Shown: positions 21,601 through 31,779 of the stretch, in pieces
How positions within the stretch are numbered: position 1 is the first letter of the stretch
Layout: each line of letters begins with the position of its first letter
DNA from: Pseudoscleropodium purum
Taxonomy: Eukaryota; Streptophyta; Bryopsida; Hypnales; Brachytheciaceae
Assembly: GCA_963969395.1 (NCBI GenBank)
Contig: OZ017797.1
Coordinates: forward strand, 19,034,001-19,098,000
DNA: 64,000 nucleotides
Reading direction: 5' to 3'
Notes under the pieces: generated by a model
Databases searched by the model: none
What the model saw: the letters and a program-made list of their open reading frames with translations, nothing else
What the model was told of the DNA's origin: nothing
Program-made: the position numbers and the translations under genes

Positions 21601-22398
21601 CTGGAGAACGAACAGAGAGGAAACAAAAGATCAACAAAAACATCACCACACAATATAGAAAACAAACAAACGGCTCCGATGCAATCCTCAACTAATCTTT
21701 CGCCAACAAATCATCACAAACTGACTTCAACACAGTGCTAATACCTAGTACCCTTGTAAACCTCGTACTGTCAAACAAAACAAGCAAAGTCTCAACCTGC
21801 AAAGCGAGTTCAAGCTCTAACCCAAATTCATCCCAAAAAACTCAAACCATGCTCAAGCTCAAACTCAAATTCATCCACAAAACCTCAACCTGTAAACCAT
21901 GCTCAAGCTCCAGTTCAAATTCACCCACGAGAACACAAGTAAAATTGGCACTCACCTTCCATGATCGGCGCTAATACCCCTTCGGTGAGCAGGTCTGAAC
22001 GCAGGAATTGCTGGTTCCTGCATCGCAACAAACTCGTCCTCTTCGGTCACATTCTCCAAGTAATTCATGTACTGATACGAGTTGTCCACAAACGCCACGG
22101 AGTCACTGGAGGATCGGCGATGGGAGCATTTTTTGAGGACGACGTCAGGGGATCCCAGTCGGTCTGAAAGCCAAGCTTGCTGAGGGCCACCAGCTTGTGG
22201 AGGAATGTACCCAGCCGAAGGACTACGCCTGTGGTGACTGGGAGGAGAAGGCAGATTCAAACCCCCAACTGAAGGAGTTTCAAACAAGCTGGTGGAGCTG
22301 AACATGGAGTAAGCGCCGTGGGGGCTTTTGGGGGGCAAGTGGGAGGAATTGTTCATGGGATGTGACCAGTTCACCGACCTGGTTTCGTATTTCTCCAT
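18620..22398 (-). CDS. Group E bZIP transcription factor (AtbZIP34/61-like), 5 exons
   Basis: Coding exons (minus): 21956-22398, 20805-21236, 19995-20085, 19476-19602, 18620-19026. All junctions are GT-AG and in phase, giving 1500 nt and 499 residues. The start is supported by an in-frame TAA 6 nt upstream. The N-terminal part carries LPPKSP and HRRSSSDSVAF, both conserved in group E. The basic region begins VDPKKAKR and continues ILANRQSAQRSRVRKLQY (N296-x7-R304), followed by zipper positions L314, L321, L328, Y335, L342, L349 and L356. P330 lies in the third heptad, a feature known in AtbZIP34/61 to disfavour homodimers. Residues about 365-386 extend the coil (ETLKTELQRLRQ). The C-terminus is rich in SP sites (for example ISPTRSPKSNNSPNRPSPQR), suggesting phosphorylation. 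It is expected to be a nuclear ACGT-element-binding regulator; relatives act in pollen and lipid pathways. No lesions seen. Confidence 0.93.
19106..19128 (-). repeat. Telomere-type motif in bZIP intron 4
   Basis: AAACCCTAAACCCTAAACC on the plus strand (TTTAGGG units on the coding strand), followed by degenerate CCAAAACCCC units. It is either a short interstitial telomeric repeat or a telo-box-like element; two units are too few for a telomere. Confidence 0.75.
21790..21935. repeat. Tandem-like repeat in bZIP intron 1 (about 91-bp period)
   Basis: CTCAACCTGCAAA at 21791 recurs as CTCAACCTGTAAA at 21882, each followed by a TCAAGCTC...CAAATTCA block; CATGCTCAAGCTC also recurs at 21849 and 21899. 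Confidence 0.6.
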
Positions 22399-24542
22399 TT
22401 CTTATGAAATCCGAAATTAGTCTTCCCTGCACAAGGTGAACTCTTTCGATGTCAGAGATCGTCAATACGAAGCTTCGGTGGGAAAAAGGAACTTTGCTTG
22501 CAGAGGCTGTTTCAATTGTTGCTCTAAAGAAAAACCTAATTATGTTAGTCGAAAACTAAGACCAGCTTTTCACGTTGAGTCAATGACTTTCGCTTCCACA
22601 CTTGGAAAAGTAACCCATGCAAGGTATGCCGTGGTGGGTACGATTGAAGTCAAAATTGGAACCAGGTTGAAGTCAAACGAAACGCTCTCAAAATGAAAAA
22701 AGCATGCTCTCCAGAAGATGGGCTACCCAAACACGTAACACTCACAACAACAACAACCACAACAACAGGAATTTCCAAGAGTTCCAGTTCTAGGGTTTAG
22801 AACCCACCACCAACTTGGTGATTGCAACCCCAGCAATCAATCTAGTCCAAACAAAAAGAAATCTGCAAACACCGCTCGATCGTTTCCACAAATTCTAGTC
22901 CGGAAAATGGATTGACGCTAACACGATTTCACTTGCTGACCTAAAAAAACTGCAAACCGCGAGTTCGCGTTCCTGAAGGTCTGTACAGTGTACACAATCA
23001 AGCGTCGAAGTCGCAAGCAAGAGCAACACGGAAAACCAACCAACAAAGGAAAAGACTCGCAACATGGTGATCCGCTTGTTGTCCTCTTGCACTCACTCAA
23101 GTAAAAAATTGTACGTCTCGCAGGAGTGTACTTCTGTTCTGGGGTGATGCCAGAGGGTAAGCAAGCTCAGTAAGTGCAAGCTCAGCAAGCGCAAGCTCCA
23201 GCAAGCATCCCGTCCTGGACTCCTGGCATGTGCGTTTAGTTCTAGGGTACACGAGTCCCAGGCCCAGAGACCCGCCAGAAAGTAAAGTCCGGACAACGGG
23301 AAGCAGGCATCATTCCCCAATTGTGTGCCTTGAATTCGTCACCACCACCGCTGTCGACGTTCGCCTCTGCTGCTACACTTCTGCTCTCACTGACAGACAT
23401 ACAGACTGGAAAATAGACAGACAGACAAGAAGGACACATGATTACAACAAGCCTCCCACTTCAATATCAAGAGCGTGAGAGTGGGGTTCGCAGAGACCTG
23501 GCGATGACGGATGGAGGGTTCAACAAAAGCGATGATGACGACGATGGCGACGGCTATCCATCAACGCTTCTTCTTTCCCTGGCAAGCGGAGAAGTCCACC
23601 ACCTGCTGCATCCGGAGTAGCGAGAAAACTGGCAAAATCTGCGCTGGCTGGCGATGGACACCGTCCCCGTGATTTCGTTCAGTTTTGCTGCCGATATGTC
23701 GGACGGGATGGCACGTCTCTCTCTCTCTCTCTCACTCTCCCTGTCTCTAACACTCAGTCGCCGCAGGTTTCGTGCAAAACTTCAGGTTGCCTGGTACAAT
23801 CTTCAAGACCTCAACTCTGGCTTGAAAACACGAGAAAACATGCTCTTTGACGTCTCCTTCGCGACGAGAATTCCGCCTGACTGGCAAAGCCACGCGCAAG
23901 CTCTGCTTTGAGTTAAGAATCTACGCACTCTTTCCAAGCGAAACCAGTGACACCAGCGAAAGTCACATGGCGTGTTGTTGCTGCGGTGTCCTCGAACGGC
24001 ACAAAGGACTCAATTGTCGTCCACAAAGCTCCCAAAATTGTAAACAGCACCGAGGCCTTCAAGATCGATCACCTTCCCCGAGTCGCAACCACAATCTAAA
24101 CCTCTGGAACAGAATCCCGACTTTGCTTAAGTTTAGAAATTCGGACGACCACACGCCAGAAAACAATAAACCCTCCTCACGAACCAAAGCTACAAACCCA
24201 CTCCTTCGTGAGAGTCAAATATTCCTGGTTCAAGACACTATTGAACTATGCTACCAATAACAAGAGGCTTTCAGGAGCTGATCAGACGACGACGACTAGA
24301 GCCTCATAAACGCACGCAGACAAAATACCGTGACGGCAGATATTCCGGGAAACTCCGTCGCCGAATTGTTCCAAGCACTCACTCACTCACGCACAAATTG
24401 GGTCAAGTCCCTGTTCATTCGTAGCCCGGAATCATTAGTACCCAGACACCGCAAGCAGGGATTTTTACCTCACCACGACGGGACTGTGGCATCAAGCCGA
24501 ACTCAAGGGCGCGCTGAAATTGGTAGCATCAAGCGGGCAGAG

Positions 24543-24646
24543 TTCTATGGATTGCTGCAACAAGCGGGTTCTATGGATTGTTGCGTCAAATAGGTTCTAC
24601 GGATTGTTGCATCCCGCAAGTTCTATGGATTATTGCGTCAAGCGGG
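24543..24646. repeat. 26-bp minisatellite, four units plus degenerate flanks
   Basis: Units begin at 24543, 24569, 24595 and 24621, each like TTCTATGGATTGTTGCGTCA followed by AGCGGG. A degenerate fifth copy starts at 24647, and partial related sequence precedes the array. Confidence 0.85.
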
Positions 24647-26215
24647 TTGTATGAGGGAATTGTTGCTACATGACGACGAGGGCCTGGCGATGATGATTAT
24701 TGATGCTGGTCCGTCATCAGGCTGACTGGCGGGCTGGTGACCTTTGCGTGCGGATGCAAGTGGTCGGTAAGTTACTGGTGCCGTTGAAAGGCAGATTGGT
24801 GGTGTCTGCCCTAGCTGGGGTGCAAAATTGCGAATTTCTTTTGTTGGAGTGGCGGGATTGCGGCGCGGAAGGGGGGGAACGGATCTGGCAGGCAGTTCCG
24901 TCTTTGCTGGACAGGGTAAATTCTCGGACTTCCTTCGGGAATCGGGAAACCCAACCCAACATTTTTAGTTTGCTTTAACGTAACTTACTTTCTGGGCTTT
25001 CTTGAGTTCTGGGCTTTCTTTTGTTTTCTGGGTTTGTTTGGGGGACTGTTTGCCACGGACCTCCGCGGACTTGGTTTGGCGGAATTCCGCCCGTCCCGTC
25101 GTCTCCGTCTGGCGCAGTGTCGCTGTCGTTGGCCTCTTGCTGGGCTTTGCTTGATGATCATCCTTTTCGAAGGCATCATGGGGAGTCTGACGTGGAGCTC
25201 TTGGAATGATAGAGGGAATACTGGAACCTGATGGTGGAATAATCAAACGTGATTGGAATAATTGTCAAGAATGAAGCTGTTTGATTGTTCCCAAGCGTAA
25301 AAAAGACGAGGTAACGTAACATTTATTTCCCTTTCATCAGGGTTAGCTACAGAGAATCCACGGCCCCTCTTTCGAAATGCATTCCACACGGGAGCACACT
25401 CATGTAAATATTGAAATCCACTCTCTAAAGGACGGAGTTGTCTAAAGTAATGAGCTACCTTACAAGCATTCCACGACAGAGGGAGAATATTTTTCTCTTT
25501 ACATGCCAACAACGCAGCAAAAGATGTAAAAAAAAACACTCATGCTCCCTATTCTGGAGTGGTCAATTCTGTGTATTGGGGATATATATATATTTATAAA
25601 TCAGCTTCCATACACGTTCTCCATGTTTCATCCACATTATTTTTTCCATGGCCGGCCGCACTTCCACTCCATTCCCTCCACAACTTGCACTGAGTGCCTC
25701 CTAATATAAAACCAGTAAACGCATATCTCAGATTAGCGTCCTCCCTGACTCGTCAGCCCCCACCTGTAAGGAACTGCACTGAATCCAGTGAGGGATGATT
25801 GCGGACGGATGATAACGTAATTAAGTTCAGGCAGATCGTGGCAAACGGAACGGAACGGTCGTAAGTGCTATTATTATTCTATTCCGTTTAATTAATTTCA
25901 TCCTGCCTGACGGACCCAAGGTAAGCTTAATAACGCACCAGCTGTAGGGAAAACCACGGCACCCAACAACTGTAGCCAGGCAGGCACGGCAGGGCAGGGC
26001 AGGGCAGCGCAAGGCAGGGACCAAGGCCCAAGAGCCCAAGGGACGGACCCCAGTGCGCTGCGCTGCCACTTCCTCCTGCCAGTGCAATGCGCCGGACTTG
26101 CCCTGAGTCTGCGGGTCGTCGTCATCAGCCTTGGCATCCGTGCCCAGATTTTATAAAAAGAAAAGGAACAAGGGCAGCAAGGTACCGTACTTTATTATTA
26201 GCTTCAGTTCAGTTC

Positions 26216-26256
26216 CTTCCCTTCCCTTCCCTTCCCTTCCCTTCCCTTCCCTTCCC
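26216..26256. repeat. (TTCCC)n microsatellite
   Basis: About eight pentanucleotide units, pyrimidine-only on the plus strand. Confidence 0.9.
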
Positions 26257-26931
26257 CCACTCGCTTCAGCCCCACCCGTCCACTCCATCATCTGCCTCTG
26301 CAAAAGCAGTCGGCTGCGTTGGCTATGGTAATGATAATTCAAATTGCGCTGCGCGGCTCGGCTCGGCTCGGATTTCTGTCTGTGTCAGTGAGTGCGGCAC
26401 TACTGTACTGTGGCCCTCCCTCCCGCGAGCCAGCATTGGCAATGCGGATCATCCCCGGGCAGCCTTTGATTTCTGGCCTCATTTAGCAACCTCCGGATGG
26501 AGAAGAAATCAAAGTTTGGGGAGGGAGGAGTTTCGTGTTCTGCGGGTGGGGGCTTTAACTTAGTTCGCTATCATTATGGACGACTTCTGCTGTTATGGAC
26601 TACCATTCCCATCAAGACAGACAGACAGACAGGGAGCGTGCAGGCAACTGATACAAGCAAGCAAGCAAGCAAGCAAGCCTGGTTGGAACTGACGTAAATA
26701 GCTGGCCTACTGGCTGCTACTCTCCCAGGAGGACGGGGGGCAAAGAATTGGACAACATGTGGGTGGGGGCTCTGGGGTGTCATTTTCTGCTTGGGTTGTC
26801 CCTTCATGACAGTCACTTGTTGGGGGAGTGAGGGAAGACGTCCGTGGTGACAGCCTAAAATTAAACCTAAAATTAAACCTGGAAGAGGAGCTCCAATGCA
26901 GCCAAGATCCAGCATGCTCCTGTCTTTGCTA

Positions 26932-27104
26932 TTAGAAATGGAAACCAAGTTGTCTACAACAACACCACTCTTCCTTCTTCTTTGTTCATTTGTTGTTAGA
27001 AATGGGAACAACAACGCTCTTCCTTCTTCTTTGTTCATTTGCTTGTAGAAATGGGAACCAGGTTGTTTGGAATAACACCACCTTTCTTTCTTCTTTGTTC
27101 ATTT
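26932..27104. repeat. Three-unit tandem repeat (about 50-64 bp units)
   Basis: Units start at 26932, 26996 and 27045 with TAGAAATGG and each contain CTTCTTTGTTCATTT. The middle unit has an internal deletion. Confidence 0.75.
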
Positions 27105-27229
27105 AGCTTTGTCTCTATTATTTTTAGTCTATGCTTGTTTCTCTTCATTGTTCAACCTTTGGCCTAGTTGTTTTGTTTTGTGTTGTTTTTTAATGCAATG
27201 GTTCTTCCCTTCATTCAAAAAAAAATCTA
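27105..27229 (+). mobile_element. Retroposon-like 3' tail ending in poly-A
   Basis: TTTTTTAATGCAATGGTTCT followed by a short spacer and a run of A. A similar end (TTTTTAATACAATGGTTCTC then A-run) is at 42710-42760, and weaker versions lie near 39690-39730 and, inverted, near 55020-55046. This fits 5'-truncated non-LTR retroposons. Confidence 0.45.
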
Positions 27230-27299
27230 GCATGCCAAAGGCATAGTGCAAGACTACTAAAAAACATGACTCTATATGTCGCACGCACAGTCTAGGCGT

Positions 27300-29640
27300 A
27301 AGTATTTTTTACATATGAAAACATGGTAAGATGACACGAATTTATCGTCCTAGGGAATTCTAGATACCTTTCCAAACTCCAATATTCGGAGGATCGTTTT
27401 CTCCTCTTCTAACTACTCTCTTTCACTCTCTTTTCCGGAATCACTAATATCCGGATTCCTATCCGGATCTAGTATCACCTAATTTTCTGGTTTCGTCCCT
27501 TTACAAATTGGTTTTCAATTCCTTTATTTTACCATCAGAGGGTCCACTATTGATCTTTCGAGGGGTAGGAAGTTCGCCATTCTTGTCTCTTTACTACACA
27601 AACAAAAACAAACAAATAAAAAACACCCAAGTACTCAAGATGTTGTAGTGCACAGGGTAGATCCGGATCCTCACAACATCCCAGATGGCCGATCCGGAAT
27701 GTAGGTCACTCAAGACTGCATTCACTCCTTACTACAACAACAGATCTCAAACATTTTGAACTGACAAGGGGGGTTAATTTTTCTAGGTATAAGATGGATC
27801 TCAAAGTTGGTAGACCTTCTAGTGAGTGGGAGTTTCCTCTGATGGTCGCTAATCTCCGTACAGAATTGTTTCCAATTCCGGATTTGCACTCACACCACTC
27901 TTCACTAAAAATTAGATTACCGTTCCAGTAGTTCAAAGGCACCACGTGCAACTCCTTCGTCTCGTATCTAATGTCATTACAATAGTACTAGCTCAATCCA
28001 ACCCAGTTATCCGAAATCCGGATTCCTCCTCACCCATCCTTCTCACATCTCAACACTCAAACAACAAACCAACACAATCCGGATACACGGTTGGAGCCAG
28101 AATGTTCACCAAGTGACTCAAATTAAAGAAAGGAATGGAATACAACAAAATAATTGCTAGGATGGAATGAGAAGGCAAGAAATTTGTCTGCCCTTCAAAA
28201 TCAAAATCAAAACTAAAGTCAACTCCTAAAAAGCCAAAAAGACATCTCAGAAATCAGGACAACCAACTAGTAAACAATCCGGGATATCCGGAACATCCAC
28301 AGTCCAACTGCCTTGACAAATCTAGAAACCCTAAAACAATCCAGAACTCGGACCCATGCTTGGAAATCCCATTCCGGATAATAATTCTACCTAACTATCT
28401 ACACTCTATCTACCCCGTCGTGCCTTCTTGGAGTTGCTCCCGTTTTGACTACCCGGAGTCTTCACCAAAGCCTTCATTAGTGTACTCTTTGCTGATAACT
28501 GAGTTTGGAGCTTCCGTGAAACCTTGGGAGGCAAGTCTTCCAATTCCGTCTCTTCCTCGGATCCAAACTTCAACACTTCTTCTTCCGACTCCTCAATCTC
28601 CTGAATCTCCAGATCCTTGGCTTGCGATGATTCACTCAATTCAATCTCAATACGATCCCGTTTTGATGTCGACTGTTGCATATGAGAGAAATCTTGCGGA
28701 TGAGACCAAGCTGGATTTGTCATTACTCCAATCCATGTGTTGAAGTTGCCACGAACCGTCAATCCGAATACCATAAACTTCCCACCCGTGACTTTCCCAA
28801 GTGGTGGGAAAATTGGGATGGAAACTGTTTATTCTATCGGAACAGACTTCTCACTTGCCCCTTTCTCCGGCTTAGATATTGTTGATCTTGATGAAGTCCG
28901 TGCTTGGCTACCTGAAGGTCTTGCAACTGGGATGAGGATAGACTTCAATGCCTCCGATTGGAGCTGAATCGGGCCATTTGAAGCTTGCCGGATTAGAATA
29001 TCAAATCAGAATATCTCGGAATATGCTCCTAGGGACTTCCAGAAACCTTTCTAAGTCGATGGCCCATTTCGGATCCAAGTATTCCAGCAACTTCTGCGTG
29101 TCCTTCAAAACAATCCCCATCCATGCTTCGAAGTTGACCAGGATCTTTACCATCCTAAATCTAGTCATATGCCCTTCTTTCTCCAACTAAGCAATGTAGA
29201 AGTGAGCTCGAATTACCGTATGTTCCAGAACCATGACAAGTTCCTTGAGGTCGTGGACAAGTCGGAGAGCCTCCGTCTCCTTTCGTCTCGGTTGCTATCT
29301 CACCACTCTTCCTCTCAACTATACATTCATAAAATTCAGCAAGTAGAGAGGCAGAAAAAGAGAAGTGTCGGTGGGTTTAAGTACCCAGTGCGTAGCCAAC
29401 AATTCCCGATGGAGAACGGGTAGATGACTGTTCCCATAACGGTCTCCTAGTTTCTTAGACCGAAAGTCTAGAATGTAGGTTTGGGGAATCCAATACTTTT
29501 CTGGATCTCGGATCTGTATCGGATTTGTTTCCATAACGTTACTAATAGGTTTAGCAACCCAAAAATTGACTATTTCTATTATAATCGTAGTGTAGCGGAA
29601 GTCTCTAGAGGTTACCAAAAAAATGAAATTTGTGAGTCTA
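27300..29640 (-). mobile_element. Decayed retroelement, opposite to the one at the window start
   Basis: The right-hand 340 bases are a diverged reverse-complement copy of the leader at 1-330. The interior reads as protein on the minus strand in patches: 29001-29186 (MVKILVNFEAWMGIVLKDTQ), a segment near 28960-28990 with FKWPDSAPIGGIEVYPHPS, and 28406-28774. CCGGAT words are frequent. LTR ends, primer site and polymerase were not recognised, so the class is uncertain. Confidence 0.45.
28406..28774 (-). pseudogene. Gag-like C-terminal segment in decayed element
   Basis: A 122-codon minus frame, open at the upstream side: MVFGLTVRGNFNTWIGVMTN, then a strongly acidic stretch rich in EEE, then a lysine/arginine-rich end. 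TVRGN resembles the LTVRGQ part of the frame at 541-890. No catalytic motif. Confidence 0.4.
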
Positions 29641-30682
29641 TCTAATCCTAATTCTAAACTAACTTATCGAGTTTGAGTTTTTGTACTCCCACACTATACA
29701 ACCAGCATTGGTCTTTCTTTTTTCTATTGGATCAAAAAAAGACAATGTCAATTTTTATAAATTAATTAGAAGGAAGAAAAACAATCAAGTTAGATCCCTT
29801 AGACACCTCAACCTACAAGGAAGAATGAAAGAAAGATGCCATTCAGGTTTGTAAAAAGTATCAGAGCACAAGAGGCATTGGTCTTTTTTTATTCTTGGCC
29901 CTGCCACATTTTCCATCCCCAGTCGAACAATTTGGCTAGCAAAATATAAAGAGCCCACAAGGTGGCTCACAATAGCAAAAATCATCATGATTGTCATACC
30001 TTTTTCAACTTGGTTATGTGTGCTAGTAAATTGGAACTCCCTTGGAGCTCCCTATTTTGCATGAAAGGTCTTTATGCAATGTAGAATCTTTTCCTCTCCT
30101 TCATTTTATAATGTAGAAAAGCTTATTTGAGGTTTGGATTGCTGAGTTTGCATTGGGTCAATTTTTTTCAAAAGTCGCCGCCATTTGACCACCTCCATAC
30201 AAGGGCCTCCTTACTTGTGAGTCTTTCTCTAATGATCTATATTGATTGAAGTAATAAGACAAAATAGGTTCCACTAATTGTCTAGCCAAGGTGAATAAGC
30301 AAAAAACAAAGATTTTGTGTTTCATTGATACCAGTGGACAATCCCACTAGTAGAAACTAATCAATCTTGATGGAATCAATATGTGTAGAATTCTTACTAT
30401 ATTCCTTCCCATCACTATATCAAAACATGGTAAAAAATCGCACTCAAAAAATTGAGTGTAGATCTTTTTACCATATTTTTGTGTAAACCGACTACGCAAG
30501 TAGTCAGCTTCTTTTGCAATTTTTAGTATTTTGAACTATATAATATATCATTGGAAACGTCTTAAAAATATCTTTCCAATGGGATATTACATGTTTATAT
30601 AAAAGTGCAATTGCTCACTTGGCCCCTATAGCTTCCCCCACAAATTTGGCCCATTGATGGAGCATAGCAAGAGGCCCTAAAT
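29641..30682. other. AT-rich spacer
   Basis: No supported gene or clear repeat boundary. Confidence 0.45.
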
Positions 30683-30800
30683 GTCCAATGGAAGACAAAG
30701 AATCTTTACATATAAGTTGTTCATCCTCTAAATTTTGTGGAAAAAGGGAAGATCTTGTACAATAGTTGGACCTCCACTAAGTACTTTGAAGGGGTTGATG
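30683..30800 (+). repeat. 120-bp dispersed repeat, copy 2
   Basis: GTCCAATGGAAGACAAAGAA through TTGGACCTCCACTAAGTAC. It lies about 50 bases left of the TTAA-bounded element at 30855. Confidence 0.65.
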
Positions 30801-30854
30801 ATTCATACTAAATCCAAAAAGATGATTTCAACAATGATCAAACGGTTCTTTTAA

Positions 30855-31775
30855 TCCCTAAAGGACTAGACTGCGTTTTTTCACTATACCAAATTTTTTG
30901 GTAGGTCATTGTGACTAGAAATTTCCATATTTTAGGCTGAAATTTTTAATAGAAGGTGCGGACAAGGAATATCTTTCATATGCAACAGAATTCACAACAT
31001 TTGGAATAGGAGTCCAAAATTATGGCCCAATATGATGTATGATTTTCAACTTGGGCAGTCCGGGCAGATCTGAAAAATTCACTTTTTTCAAAAATAAAAA
31101 TTTAAAATTGATTTTTTGTATTTAATTAAGTGTGCAAAGCTTTGAAACATTCCATTTCAATCAATGAGTCAAAAATTATGCCAGATTTTAGTTTGTAGAC
31201 AGTTATGGATTTTGTATTCTAAAATAAACTTTGAAGTTGTTTATTTCACTCAATTTTTAACATTTTTTGAAAAAATAATATTATAGAATGTACATTGTTT
31301 ATAAGAACATTACAACCATTGGGATTGATACTTTTCAATTCCATAATTATATTCTTAACAATTTAGTATTTTAAATCATTCTCTATCTCTTTCTACTTAC
31401 TATTTTTTCCTATATGTTGTACAATTTCAAATGACTTGAAATTTTTCAAGCATGTAAAAGACTTGTTTAGAAAAACGAATCCAAAGAAGCATCACCATTT
31501 TGAACATATTAAATAGAAAAGTGAGCTTGTAAAGAGCAATTGCCTGATTTTTTGCAAGGTTATAAAAAGGATTTTTGTCAATTCAAATGCTAAAATTGTG
31601 CAATCCACATGGTGGAAATTCTGAAATTTTTTCTACATCTTTTCAAATCAGTGTTCTACAAGATCCTACGGTTATATGTGTCAAAAAAAGTTTTTTTCCA
31701 AAAATTTGGTACTTGTACTGAAAATGGCAGTTTTTGAGCAATTTTAGGGAAAATACAGACATGGAACTTTAGGGG
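30855..31775 (+). mobile_element. TTAA-bounded TIR element, copy R1 (about 921 bp)
   Basis: Left end TTAA then TCCCTAAAGG; right end CTTTAGGGG then TTAA, so TTAA abuts both ends (30851-30854, 31776-31779). There is no coding capacity. The interior is shared with R2 (35399), R3 (41118, inverted), R4 (43294, inverted), R5 (51708, inverted), R6 (56653) and a fragment R7 near 49150-49346. A shared internal block reads GTACTTGTAC...AAATGGCAGTTTT near the right end. Confidence 0.7.
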
Positions 31776-31779
31776 TTAA

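Larger units (their letters stand above)
22399..26930 (-). promoter_or_regulatory. GC-richer upstream region of the bZIP gene
   Basis: The 4.5 kb upstream of the start codon is markedly GC-richer than the window's flanks. It probably contains the 5' UTR, promoter and perhaps a 5' UTR intron, but no transcription start can be fixed. It holds many short repeats: three 15-bp GCAAGCTCAGCAAGC units at 23161-23206, a CT run near 23721-23741, GGCAG units near 25988-26006, TTCCC units at 26216-26256, CGGCT units at 26354-26371, ACAG units at 26616-26632 and GCAA units at 26655-26678. A TATATATATTTATAAA stretch is at about 25583-25600. Frames here on both strands lack coding features and are taken as shadows. 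Confidence 0.5.

Noticed and set aside
23161..23206. CRISPR-like array
   Set aside because: The units are contiguous 15-mers without unique spacers, and the genome is a plant; it is a simple tandem repeat.
22399..26930. Several 60-160 codon frames on both strands in the GC-richer upstream region
   Set aside because: They overlap each other, are rich in repeats and low-complexity residues, show no domain or splice pattern, and stop codons are rarer there because of base composition.
30855..31775. Firm piggyBac classification of the TTAA family
   Set aside because: No transposase frame and no empty site to show TTAA duplication; similarity rests on target and a few end bases only, so it is left as an unclassified TIR family.
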